Shown in pieces: positions 15,601 through 29,149 of a DNA stretch of 64,000 nucleotides. The first letter of the stretch is position 1. Each line of letters begins with the position of its first letter. Origin of the DNA: Solenopsis invicta (taxonomy: Eukaryota; Arthropoda; Insecta; Hymenoptera; Formicidae); assembly GCF_016802725.1 (NCBI RefSeq), contig NC_052665.1, positions 3,348,001 through 3,412,000 on the forward strand, read 5' to 3'. The notes beneath the pieces were generated by a model that made no database searches, had not been told where the DNA came from, and was given only the letters and a program-made list of their open reading frames with translations. The position numbers were made by a program, and so were the translations under genes.

Positions 15601-15758
15601 TAGTAAAATTTTTTTTGCGAATTTCTCCAATATCTCTGTGTTCTGATAGCCAGGAGAAGAGTCCTAACTTTTATCATAATGGATCGAATCGCTAAAGTGA
15701 AAGACGAAAGAATTATATCAGTCAAAGTTCGAAATTTTTTTGTAAAATTGTTTTTTTT
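12680..15758. repeat. Tandem 1,540-bp higher-order repeat (11 monomers)
   Basis: Two adjacent units, about 12,680-14,219 and 14,220-15,758, are nearly identical over 11 monomers. Equivalent landmarks lie at 13101/14641 and 13793/15333, both exactly 1,540 bp apart, and differ by only scattered single bases. A third copy of most of this unit lies at the left edge of the window (1195 corresponds to 13793, offset 12,598, about 90 monomers). This unit also holds the unusual variants attccttcaatacctctgtg and gttaatttctccaaaatctg. Confidence 0.85.
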
Positions 15759-17757
15759 CCGAATTTCTTCAATATCTCTGTGTTCTGATAGCCCTAAGAA
15801 GAGATATAACTTTTATCATGATGTATCGAATCACTGAACTGAAAAAGGGAAGACTTATATCAGGTAAATTTCGAAATTTTTGAGTAAAATTTTTTTTGTT
15901 AATTTCTCCAATATCTGTGTGTTATGATAGCCCCGAGAAGATTTATAACTTTTATCATAATGTATAGATTCGCTAAAGTGAAAGACGAAAGAGTTATTTC
16001 AGTCAAAGTTCTAAAATTTTGAGGAAAACTTTTTGCGAATTTCTCCAATATCTCTGTCTTCTGATACCTCCGAGAAGAGTTCTAACTTTTATCATAATGG
16101 ATCGAATCGCTAAAGTGAAAGACGAAAGAATTATATCAGTCAAAGTTCGAAATTCTTTAGTAAAATTGTTTTTTTTCCGAATTTCTTCAATATCTCTGTG
16201 TTCTGATAGCCCTAAGAAGAGATATAACTTTTATCATGATGTATCGAATCGCTGAACTGAAAAAGGGAAGACTTAAATCAGGCAAATTTTGAAATTTTTG
16301 AGTAAAATTTTTTTTGCGAATTTCTCCAATATCTCTGTGTTCTGATAGCCAGGAGAAGAGTCCTAACTTTTATCATAATGGATCGAATCGCTAAAGTGAA
16401 AGACGTAAGTGTTATATCAGTCAAATTTCGAAATTTTTGAATAAAATTGGTTTTTTTCCGAATTTCTTCAATATCTCTTTGTCCTGATAGCCCTAAGAAG
16501 AGATATAACTTTTATCATGATGTTTCGCATCACTGAACTGAAAAAGGAAAGACTTACATCAGGCAAATTTCGAAATTTTTGAGAAAAATTTTTTTTGCGA
16601 ATTTCTCCAATATCTCTGTATTCTGATAGCCAGGAGAAGAGTCCTAACTTTTATCATAATGGATCGAATCGCTAAAGTGAAAGACGTAAGTATTATATCA
16701 GTCAAAGTTCGAAATTCTTTAGTAAAATTGTTTTTTTTCCGAATTTCTTCAATATCTCTGTGTTCTGATAGCCCTAAGAAGAGATATAACTTTTATCATG
16801 ATGTATCGAATCGCTGAACTGAAAAAGGGAAGACTTATATCAGGCAAATTTCGAAATTTTTGAGAAAAATTTTTTTTGCGAATTTCTCCAATCTATCTGT
16901 GTTCTGATAACCCCGAGAAGAGTTCTAACTTTTATCATAATGGATCGAATCTCCAAAGTGAGAGACGAAAGAGTTATATCAGTCAAAGTTCGAAAATTTT
17001 GAGGAAAACTTTTTTTGCGAATTTCTCCAATATCTCTGTCTTCTGATAGCTCCGAGAAGAGTTCTAACTTTTATCATAATGGATCGTATCGCTAAAGTGA
17101 AAGACGAAAGAATTATATCAGTCAAAGTTCGAAATTCTTTAGTAAAATTGTTTTTTTTCCGAATTTCTTCAATATCTCTGTGTTCTGATAGCCTTAAGAA
17201 GAGATATAACTTTTATCATGTTGTACCGAATCACTGATCTGAAAAAGGAAAGCCTTATATCAGGCAAATTTCCAAATTTTTGAGAAAAATTTTTTTTGCG
17301 AATTTCTCCAATCTCTCTGTGTTCTGATAACCCCGAGAAGAGTTCTAACTTTTATTATAATGGATCGAATCTCCAAAGTGAGAGACGAAAGAGTTATATC
17401 AGTCAAAGTTCGATAATTTTGAGGATAACTTTTTTTGCGAATTTCTCCAATATCTCTGTCTTCTGATAGCTCCGAGAAGAGTTCTAACTTTTATCATAAT
17501 GGATCGAATCGCTAAAGTGAAAGACGAAAGAATTATATCAGTCAAAGTTCGAAATTTTTTAGTAAAATTGTTTTTTTTCCAAATTTCTTCAATATATCTG
17601 TGTTCTGATAGCCCTAAGAAGAGATGTAACTTTTACCATGATGTATCGAATCGCTGAACTGAAAAAGGGAAGACTTATATCAGGCAAATTTCGAAATTTT
17701 TGAGTAAAATTTTTTTTGCGAATTTCTCCAATATCTCTGTGTTCTGATAGCCAGGAG

Positions 17758-20700
17758 AAGAGTCCTAAATTTTATCATAATGGTTCGAATCGCTAAAGTG
17801 AAAGACGTAAGTGTTATATCAGTCAAAGTTCGAAAGTTTTGAATAAAATTGGTTTTTTTCCGAATTTCTTCAATATCTCTGTGTCCTGATAGCCCTAAGA
17901 AGAGATATAACTTTTATCATGATGTATCGAATCACTGAACTGAAAAAGTAAATACTTATATCAGGCAAATTTCGAAATTTTTGAGAAAAATTTTTTTTGC
18001 GAATTTCTCCAAACTCTCTGTGTTCTGATAACCCCGAGAAGAGTTCTAACTTTTATCATAATGGATCGAATCTCTAAAGTGAGAGACGAAAGAGTTATAC
18101 CAGTCAAAGTTCGAAAATTTTGAGGAAAACTTTTTGCGAATTTCTCCAATATCTCTGTCTTCTGATAGCTCCGAGAAGAGTTCTAACTTTTATCATAATG
18201 GATCGAATCGCTAAAGTGAAAGACGAAAGTATTATATCAGTCAAAGTTCGAAATTCTTTAGTAAAATTGTTTTTTTTCCGAATTTCTTCAATATCTCTGT
18301 GTTCTGATAGCCCTAAGAAGAGATATAACTTTTATCATGATGTATCGAATCGCTGAACTGAAAAAGGGAAGACTTATATCCGGGAAATTTCGAAATTTTT
18401 GAGTAAAATTTTTTTTGCGAATTTCTCCAATATCTCTGTGTTCTGATAGCCAGGAGAAGAGTCCTAAATTTTATCATAATGGATCGAATCGCTAAAGTGA
18501 AAGACGTAAGTGTTATATCAGTCAAAGTTCGAAATATTTGATTAAAATTGGTTTTTTTCCGAATTTCTTCAATATCTCTGTGTCCTGATAGCCCTAAGAA
18601 GATGTATAACTTTTATCATGATGTATCGAATCGCTGAACTGAAAAAGGAAAGACTTATATCAGGCAAATTTCAAAATTTTTGAGAAAGATTTTTTTTGCG
18701 AATTTCTCCAATATCTCTGTGTTCTGATAGCCCCGAGAAGAGTTCTAACTTTTATCATAATGGATCGAATCTCTAAAGTGAGAGACGAAAGAGTTATATC
18801 AGTCAAAGTTCGAAAATTTTGAGGAAAATTTTTTTTGCGAATTTTTCTAATATCTCTGTCTTCTGATAGCTCCGAGAAGAGTTCTAACTTTTATCATAAT
18901 GGATCGAATGGCTAAAGTGAAAGACGAAAGAATTATATCAGTCAAAGTTCGAAATTTTTTAGTAAAATTGTTTTTTTTCCGAATTTCTTCAATATCTCTG
19001 TGTTCTGATAGCCCTAAGAAGAGATGTAACTTTTATCATGATGTATCGAATCGCTGAACTGAAATATGAATGACTTATATCAGGTAAATTTCGAAATTTT
19101 TGAGTAAAATTTTTTTTGTTAATTTCTCCAATATCTGTGTGTTATGATAGCCCAGAGAAGAGTTCTAACTTTATCATAATGGATAGATTCGCTAAAGTGA
19201 AAGGCGAAAGAGTTATATAAGTCAAAGTTCGAAAATTTTGAGGAAAACTTTTTTTGCGAATTTCTCCACTATCTCTGTGTTCTGATAGCCCCGAGAAGAG
19301 TTCTAACTTTTATCATATTGGATCGAATCGCTAAAGTAAAAGACGAAAGATTTATATCAGTCAAAGCTCGAAATGTTTTAGTAAAATTGGTTTCTTTGCG
19401 TATTTTTCCAATATCTCTGTGTTCTGATAGCCCATAGAAGAGATCTAACTTTTATCATGATGTATCGAATCGCTGAACTGAAAAAGGGAAGACTTATATC
19501 AGGCAAATTTCGAAATTTTTGAATAAAATTTTTTTGCGAATTTCTCCAATATCTCTGTGTTTTGATAGCCAGGAGAAGAGTCCTAACTTTTATCATAATG
19601 GATCGAATCGCTAAAGTGAAAGACGTAAGTATTATATCAGTCAAATTTCGTAATTTTTGAATAAAATTGGTTTTTTTCCGAATTTCTTCAATATCTCTGT
19701 GTCCTGATAGCCCTAAGAAGAGATATAACTTTTATCATGATGTTTCGCATCAGTGAACTGAAAAAGGAAAGACTTATATCAGGCAAATTTCGAAATTTTT
19801 GAGAAAAATTTTTTTTGCGAATTTCTCCAATATCTCTGTGTTCTGATAGCCAGGAGAAGAGTCCTAACTTTTATCATAATGGATCGAATCGCTAAAGTGA
19901 AAGACGTAAGTGTTATATCAGTCAAAGTTCGAAATTTTTGATTAAAATTGGTTTTTTTCCGAATTTCTTCAATATCTCTGTGTCCTGATAGCCCTAAGAA
20001 GAGGTATAACTTTTATCATGATGTATCGAATCGCTGAACTGAAAAAGGAAAGACTTATATCAGGCAAATTTCAAAATTTTTGAGAAAGATTTTTTTTGCG
20101 AATTTCTCCAATATCTCTGTGTTCTGATAGCCCCGAGAAGAGTTCTAACTTTTATCATAATGGATCGAATCTCTAAAGTGAGAGACGAAAGAGTTATATC
20201 AGTCAAAGTTCGAAAATTTTGAGGAAAATTTTTTTTGCGAATTTTTCTAATATCTCTGTCTTCTGATAGCTCCGAGAAGAGTTCTAACTTTTATCATAAT
20301 GAATCGAATGTCTAAAGTGAAAGACGAAAGAATTATATCAGTCAAAGTTCGAAATTTTTTAGTAAAATTGTTTTTTTTCCGAATTTCTTCAATATCTCTG
20401 TGTTCTGATAGCCCTAAGAAGAGATGTAACTTTTATCATGATGTATCGAATCGCTGAACTGAAATATGAATGACTTATATCAGGTAAATTTCGAAATTTT
20501 TGAGTAAAATTTTTTTTGTTAATATCTCCAATATCTGTGTGTTATGATAGCCCAGAGAAGAGTTCTAACTTTATCATAATGGATAGATTCGCTAAAGTGA
20601 AAGGCGAAAGAGTTATATAAGTCAAAGTTCGAAAATTTTGAGGAAAACTTTTTTTGCGAATTTCTCCAATATCTCTGTGTTCTGATAGCCCCGAGAAGAG

Positions 20701-23700
20701 TTCTAACTTTTATCATATTGGATCGAATCGCTAAAGTAAAAGACGAAAGATTTATATCAGTCAAAGCTCGAAATGTTTTAGTAAAATTGGTTTCTTTGCG
20801 TATTTTTCCAATATCTCTGTGTTCTGATAGCCCATAGAAGAGATCTAACTTTTATCGTGATGTATCGAATCGCTGAACTGAAAAAGGGAAGACTTATATC
20901 AGGCAAATTTCGAAATTTTTGAATAAAATTTTTTTGCGAATTTCTCCAATATCTCTGTGTATTGATAGCCAGGAGAAGAGTCCTAACTTTTATCATAATG
21001 GATCGAATCGCTAAAGTGAAAGACGTAAGTATTATATCAGTCAAATTTCGAAATTTTTGAATAAAATTGGTTTTTTTCCGAATTTCTTCAATATCTCTGT
21101 GTCCTGATAGCCCTAAGAAGAGATATAACTTTTATCATGATGTTTCGCATCAGTGAACTGAAAAAGGAAAGACTTATATCAGGCAAATTTCGAAATTTTT
21201 GAGAAAAATTTTTTTTGCGAATTTCTCCAATATCTCTGTGTTCTGATAGCCAGGAGAAGAGTCCTAACTTTTATCATAATGGATCGAATCGCTAAAGTGA
21301 AAGACGTAAGTATTATATCAGTCAAAGTTCGAAATTTTTGAATAAAATAGGTTTTTTTCCGAATTTCTTCAATATCTCTGTGTCCTGATAGCCTTAAGAA
21401 GAGATATAACTTTTATCATGTACCGAATCACTGATCTGAAAAAGGAAAGCCTTATATCAGGCAAATTTCGAAATTTTTGAGAAAAATTTTTTTTGCGAAT
21501 TTCTCCAATATCTCTGTGTTCTGATAACCCCGAGAAGAGTTCTAACTTTTATCATAATGTATCGAATCTCCAAAGTGAGAGACGAAAGAGTTATATCAGT
21601 CAAAGTTCGAAAATTTTGAGGAAAACTTTTTTTGCGAATTTCTCCAATATCTCTGTCTTCTGATAGCTCCGAGAAGAGTTCTAACTTTTATCATAATGGA
21701 TCGAATCGCTAAAGTGAAAGACGTAAGTGTTATATCAGTCAAATTTCGAAATTTTTGAATAAAATTGGTTTTTTTCCGAATTTCTTCAATATCTCTTTGT
21801 CCTGATAGCCCTAAGAAGAGATATAACTTTTATCATGATGTTTCGCATCACTGAACTGAAAAAGGAAAGACTTATATCAGGCAAATTTCGAAATTTTTGA
21901 GAAAAATTTTTTTGCGAATTTCTCCAATATCTCTGTATTCTGATAGCCAGGAGAAGAGTCCTAACTTTTATCATAATGGATCGAATCGCTAAAGTGAAAG
22001 ACGTAAGTATTATATCAGTCAAAGTTCGAAATTCTATAGTAAAATTGTTTTTTTTCCGAATTTCTTCAATATCTCTGTGTTCTGATAGCCCTAAGAAGAG
22101 ATATAACTTTTATCATGATGTATCGAATCGCTGAACTGAAAAAGGGAAGACTTATATCAGGCAAATTTCGAAATTTTTGAGAAAAATTTTTTTTGCGAAT
22201 TTCTCCAATATATCTGTGTTCTGATAACCCCGAGAAGAGTTCTAACTTTTATCATAATGGATCGAATCTCCAAAGTGAGAGACGAAAGAGTTATATCAGT
22301 CAAAGTTCGAAAATTTTGAGGAAAACTTTTTTTGCGAATTTCTCCAATATCTCTGTCTTCTGATAGCTCCGAGAAGAGTTCTAACTTTTATCATAATGGA
22401 TCGAATCGCTAAAGTGAAAGACGAAAGAATTATATCAGTCAAAGTTCGAAATTCTTTAGTAAAATTGTTTTTTTTCCGAATTTCTTCAATATCTCTGTGT
22501 TCTGATAGCCTTAAGAAGAGATATAACTTTTATCATGTTGTACCGAATCACTGATCTGAAAAAGGAAAGCCTTATATCAGGCAAATTTCGAAATTTTTGA
22601 GAAAAATTTTTTTTGCGAATTTCTCCAATCTCTCTGTGTTCTGATAACCCCGAGAAGAGTTCTAACTTTTATTATAATGGATCGAATCTCCAAAGTGAGA
22701 GACGAAAGAGTTATATCAGTCAAAGTTCGAAAATTTTGAGGAAAACTTTTTTTGCGAATTTCTCCAATATCTCTGTCTTCTGATAGCTCCGAGAAGAGTT
22801 CTAACTTTTATCATAATGGATCGAATCGCTAAAGTGAAAGACGAAAGAGTTATATCAGTCAAAGTTCGAAATTTTTTAGTAAAATTGTTTTTTTTCCAAA
22901 TTTCTTCAATATATCTGTGTTCTGATAGCCCTAAGAAGAGATGTAACTTTTACCATGATGTATCGAATCGCTGAACTGAAAAAGGAAAGACTTATATCAG
23001 GCAAATTTCGAAATTTTTAGAAAAATTTTTTTTGCGAATTTCTCCAATATCTCTGTGTTCTGATAGCCAGGAGAAGAGTCCTAACTTTTATCATAATGGA
23101 TCGAATCGCTAAAGTGAAAGACGTAAGTATTATATCAGTCAAAGTATGAAATTTTTGAATAAAATAGGTTTTTTTCCGAATTTCTTCAATATCTCTGTGT
23201 CCTGATAGCCTTAAGAAGAGATATAACTTTTATCATGATGTATCGAATCGCTGAACTGAAAAAGGGAAGACTTATATCAGGCAAATTTCGAAATTGTTAG
23301 TAAAATTTTTTTTGCGAATTTCTCCAATATCTCTGTGTTTTGATAGCCAGGAGAAGAGTCCTAACTTTTATCATAATGGATCGAATCGCTAAAGTGAAAG
23401 ACGTAAGTGTTATATCAGTCAAATTTCGAAATTTTTGAATAAAATTGGTTTTTTTCCGAATTTCTTCAATATCTCTGTGTCCTGATAGCCCTAAGAAGAG
23501 ATATAACTTTTATCATGATGTTTCGCATCACTGAACTGAAAAAGGAAAGACTTATATCAGGCAAATTTCGAAATATTTGAGAAAATTTTTTTTTGCGAAT
23601 TTCTCCAATATCTCTGTGTTCTGACAGCCAGGAAAAGAGTCCTAACTTTTATCATAATGGATCGAATCGCTAAAGTGAAAGACGTAAGTATTATATCAGT

Positions 23701-25386
23701 CAAAGTTCGAAATTTTTGAATAAAATAGGTTTTTTTCCGAATTTCTTCAATATCTCTGTGTCCTGATAGCCTTAAGAAGAGATATAACTTTTATCATGAT
23801 GTACCGAATCACTGATCTGAAAAAGGAAAGCCTTATATCAGGCAAATTTCGAAATTTTTGAGAAAAATTTTTTTTGCGAATTTCTCCAATCTCTCTGTGT
23901 TCTGATAACCCCGAGAAGAGTTCTAACTTTTATTATAATGGATCGAGTCTCCAAAGTGAGAGACGAAAGAGTTATATCAGTCAAAGTTCGAAAATTTTGA
24001 GGAAAACTTTTTTTGCGAATTTCTCCAATATCTCTGTCTTCTGATAGCTCCGAGAAGAGTTCTAACTTTTATCATAATGGATCGAATCGCTAAAGTGAAA
24101 GACGAAAGAATTATATCAGTCAAAGTTCGAAATTTTTTAGTAAAATTGTTTTTTTTCCAAATTTCTTCAATATCTCTGTGTTCTGATAGCCCTAAGAAGA
24201 GATGTAACTTTTACCATGATGTATCGAATCGCTGAACTGAAAAAGGGAAGACTTATATCAGGCAAATTTCGAAATTTTTGAGTAAAATTTTTTTTGCGAA
24301 TTTCTCCAATATCTCTGTGTTCTGATAGCCAGGAGAAGAGTCCTAACTTTTATCATAATGGATCGAATCGCTAAAGTGAAAGACGTAAGTGTTATATCAG
24401 TCAAATTTCGAAATTTTTGAATAAAATTGGTTTTTTTCCGAATTTCTTCAATATCTCTGTGTCCTGATAGCCCTAAGAAGAGATATAACTTTTATCATGA
24501 TGTATCGCATCACTGAACTGAAAAAGGAAAGACTTATATCAGGCAAATTTCGAAATTTTTGAGAAAAATTTTTTTTGCGAATTTCTCCAATATCTCTGTG
24601 TTCTGATAGCCAGGAGAAGAGTCCTAACTTTTATCATAATGGATTGAATCGCTAAAGTGAAAGACGTAAGTATTATATCAGTCAAAGTATGAAATTTTTG
24701 AATAAAATAGGTTTTTTTCCGAATTTCTTCAATATCTCTGTGTCCTGATAGCCTTAAGAAGAGATATAACTTTTATCATGATGTATCGAATCGCTGAACT
24801 GAAAAAGGAAAGACTTATATCAGGCAAATTTCAAAATTTTTGAGAAAGATTTTTTTTGCAAATTTCTCCAATATCTCTGTGTTCTGATAGCCCCGAGAAG
24901 AGTTCTAACTTTTATCATAATGGATCGAATCTCTAAAGTGAGAGACGAAAGAGTTATATCAGTCAAAGTTCGAAAATTTTGAGGAAAATTTTTTTTGCGA
25001 ATTTCTCCAAATCTCTGTCTTCTGATAGCTCCGAGAAGAGTTCTAACATTTATCATAATGGATCGAATCGCTAAAGTGAAAGACGAAAGAATTATATCAG
25101 TCAAAGTTCGAAATTTCTTAGTAAAATTGTTTTTTTTCCGAATTTCTTCAATATCTCTGTGTTCTGATAGCCCTAAGAAGAGATATAACTTTTATCATGA
25201 TGTATCGAATCGCTGAACTGAAAAAGGGAAGACTTATATCCGGGAAATTTCGAAATTTTTGAGTAAAATTTTTTTTGCGAATTTCTCCAATATCTCTGTG
25301 TTCTGATAGCCAGGAGAAGAGTCCTAAATTTTATCATAATGGTTCGAATCGCTAAAGTGAAAGACGTAAGTGTTATATCAGTCAAA
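17758..25386. repeat. Satellite superblock, copy 2
   Basis: Second copy of the superblock seen at 2,640-9,987. It reproduces the same sequence of diagnostic variants, for example the monomer with cttatatccgggaaattt and the gttgtaccgaatcactgatc variant, at a spacing of about 15 kb. A further local duplication of about 700 bp lies at its right end: the unit at 24,820-25,216 is repeated at 25,520-25,916. Boundaries are approximate. Confidence 0.8.
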
Positions 25387-28300
25387 GTTCGAAATTTTTG
25401 AATAAAATTGGTTTTTTTCCGAATTTCTTCAATATCTCTGTGTCCTGATAGCCCTAAGAAAAGATATAACTTTTATCATGATGTATCGAATCACTGAACT
25501 GAAAAAGGAAAGACTTATATCAGGCAAATTTCGAAATTTTTGAGAAAAATTTTTTTTGCGAATTTCTCAAATCTCTCTGAGTTCTGATAGCCCCGAGAAG
25601 AGTTCTAACTTTTATCATAATGGATCGAATCTCTAAAGTGAGAGTCGAAAGAGTTATATCAGTCAAAGTTCGAAAATTTTGAGGAAAATTTTTTTTGCGA
25701 ATTTCTCCAAATCTCTGTCTTCTGATAGCTCCGAGAAGAGTTCTAACATTTATCATAATGGATCGAATCGCTAAAGTGAAAGACGAAAGAATTATATCAG
25801 TCAAAGTTCGAAATTTCTTAGTAAAATTGTTTTTTTTCCGAATTTCTTCAATATCTCTGTGTTCTGATAGCCCTAAGAAGAGATATAACTTTTATCATGA
25901 TGTATCGAATCGCTGAACTGAAAAAGGGAAGACTTATATCCGGGAAATTTCGAAATTTTTGAGTAAAATTTTTTTTGCGAATTTTTCCAATATCTGTGTG
26001 TTATGATAGCCCAGAGAAGAGTTCTAACTTTATCATAATGGATAAATTCGCTAAAGTGAAAGTCGAAAGAGTTATATAAGTCAAAGTTCGAAAATTTTGA
26101 GGAAAACTTTTTTTGCGAATTTCTCCAATATCTCTGTGTTCTGATAGCCCCGAGAAGAGTTCTAACTTTTATCATATTGGATCGAATCGCTAAAGTAAAA
26201 GACGAAAGATTTATATCAGTCAAAGTTCGAAATGTTTTAGTAAAATTGGTTTCTTTGCGTATTTTTCCAATATCTCTGTGTTCTGATAGCCCATAGAAGA
26301 GATCTAACTTTTATCATGATGTATCGAATCGCTGAACTGAAAAAGGGAAGACTTATATCAGGCAAATATCGAAATTTTTGAATAAAATTTTTTTTGCGAA
26401 TTTCTCCAATATCTCTGTGTTTTGATAGCCAGGAGAAGAGTCCTAACTTTTATCATAATGGATCGAATCGCTAAAGTGAAAGACGTAAGTGTTATATCAG
26501 TCAAATTTCGAAATTTTTGAATAAAATTGGTTTTTTTCCGAATTTCTTCAATATCTCTGTGTCCTGATAGCCCTAAGAAGAGATATAACTTTTATCATGA
26601 TGTTTCGCATCACTGAACTGAAAAAGGAAAGACTTATATCAGGCAAATTTCGAAATTTTTGAGAAAAATTTTTTTTGCGAATTTCTCCAATATCTCTGTG
26701 TTCTGATAGCCAGGAGAAGAGTCCTAACTTTTATCATAATGGATCGAATCGCTAAAGTGAAAGACGTAAGTATTATATCAGTCAAAGTTCGAAATTTTTG
26801 AATAAAATAGGTTTTTTTCCGAATTTCTTCAATATCTCTGTGTTCTGATAGCCCTAAGAAGAGATATAACTTTTATCATGATGTATCGAATCGCTGAACT
26901 GAAAAAGGGAAGAATTATATCAGGCAAATTTCGAAATTTTTGATTAAAATTTTTTTTGTGAATTTCTCCAATATCTCTGTGTTCTGATAGCCAGGAGAAG
27001 AGTCCTAACTTTTATCATAATGGATCGAATCGCTAAAGTGAAAGACGTAAGTGTTATATCAGTCAAAGTCCGAAATTTTTGAATAAAATAGGTTTTTTTC
27101 CGAATTTCTTCAATATCTCTGTGTCCTGATAGCCTTAAGAAGAGATATAACATTTATCATGATGTATCGAATCACTGATCTGAAAAAGGAAAGACTTACA
27201 TCAGGCAAATTTCGAAATTTTTGAGAAAAATTTTTTTTGCGAATTTCTCCAATCTCTCTGTTTTCTGATAGCACCGAGAAGAGTTCTAACTTTTATCATA
27301 ATGGATCGAATCGCTAAAGTAAAAGACGTAAGTGTTATATCAGTCAAAGTACGAAATTCTTGAATAAAATTGGTTTTTTTCCGAATTCCTTCAATACCTC
27401 TGTGTCCTGACAGCCCTAAGAAGAGATATAACTTTTATCATGATGTATCGAATCGCTGAACTGAAATATGAAAGACTTATATCAGGCAAATTTCGAAATT
27501 GTTGAGTAAAATTTTTTTTGTTAATTTCTCCAAAATCTGTGTGTTATGATAGCCCCGAGAAGAGTTCTAACGCTTATCATAATGGATAGATTCGCTAAAG
27601 TGGAAGACGAAAGAGTTATATCAGTCAAAGTTCGAAAATTTTGAGGATAATTTTTTTTGCGAATTTCTCCAATATCTCTGTGTTCTGATAGCCCCGAGAA
27701 GAGTTCTAACTTTTATCATAATGGATCGAATCGCTAAAGTGAAAGACGAAAGTGTTATATCAGTCAAAGTTCGAAATTTTTGAGTAAAATTTTTTGTGTG
27801 AATTTTTCCAATATCTCTGTTTTCTGATAGCCCCGAGAAGAGTTCTAACTTTTATCATAATGGATCGAATCGCTAAAGTAAAATACGAAAGGGTTATATA
27901 AATAAAAGTTCGAAATGTTTTAGTAAAATTGGTTTTTTTGCGAATTTCTCCAATATCTCTGTGTTCTGATAGCCCACAGAAGATATATAACTTTTATCAT
28001 AATGTATCGAATCGCTGAACTGAAAAAGGAAAGACTTATACCAGGCAAATTTCGAAATTTTTGAGAAAAATTTTTTTTGCGAATTTCTCCAGTATCTGTG
28101 TGTTCTGATAGCCCCGAGAAGAGTTCTAACTTTTATCATAATGGATCGAATCTCTAAAGTGAGAGACGAAAGGGTTATATCAGGCAAAGTTCGAAAATTT
28201 TGAGGAAAATTTTTTTTGCGAATTTCTCCAATATCTCTGTCTTCTGATAGCTCCGAGAAGAGTTCTAACTTTTATCATAATGGATCGAATCGCTAAAGTG

Positions 28301-29149
28301 AAAGACGAAAGTGTTATATCCGTCAAAGATCGAAATCTTTTAGTAAAATTTTTTGTGTTAATTTTTCCAATATCTCTGATTTCTGATAGCCCCGAGAAGA
28401 GTTCTAACTTTTATCATAATGGATCGAATTGCTAAAGTAAAAGACGAAAGATTTATATCAGTCAAAGTTCGAAATGTTTTAGTAAAATTGGTTTTTTTCC
28501 AAATTTCTTCAATATCTCTGTGTCCTGATAACCCTAAGAAGAGAAATATCTTTTATCATGATGTATCGAATCGCTGAACTGAAAAAGGAAAGACTTATAT
28601 TAGGCAAATTTCGAAATTTTTGAGTAAAATTTTTTTTGCGAATTTCTCCAATATCTCTGTGTTCTGATAGCCAGGAGAAGAGTTCTAACTTTTATCATAA
28701 TGGATCGAATCGCTAAAGTGAAAGACGTAAGTGTTATATCAGTCAAAGTTCGATATTTTTGAATAAAATTGGTTTTTTTCCGAATTTCTTCAATATCGCT
28801 GTGTCCTGATAGCCCTAAGAAGAGATATAACTTTTATCATGATGTATCGAATCGCTGAACTGAAAAAGGAAAGACTTATATCAGGCAAATTTCGAAATTT
28901 TTGAGAAAAATTTTTTTTGCGAATTTCTCCAATATCTCTGTGTTCTGATAGCCCCGAGAAGAGTTATAACTTTTATCATAATGGATCTAATCGCTGAACT
29001 GAAATAGGAAATACTTATATCAGGCAAATTTCGAAATTTTTTAGTAAAATTTTTTTTGCTAATTTCTCCAATATCTCTGTGTTCTGATAGCCTCCAGAAG
29101 AGTTCTAACTTTTATCATGATGTATCGAATCGCTAAAGTGATAATCGAA

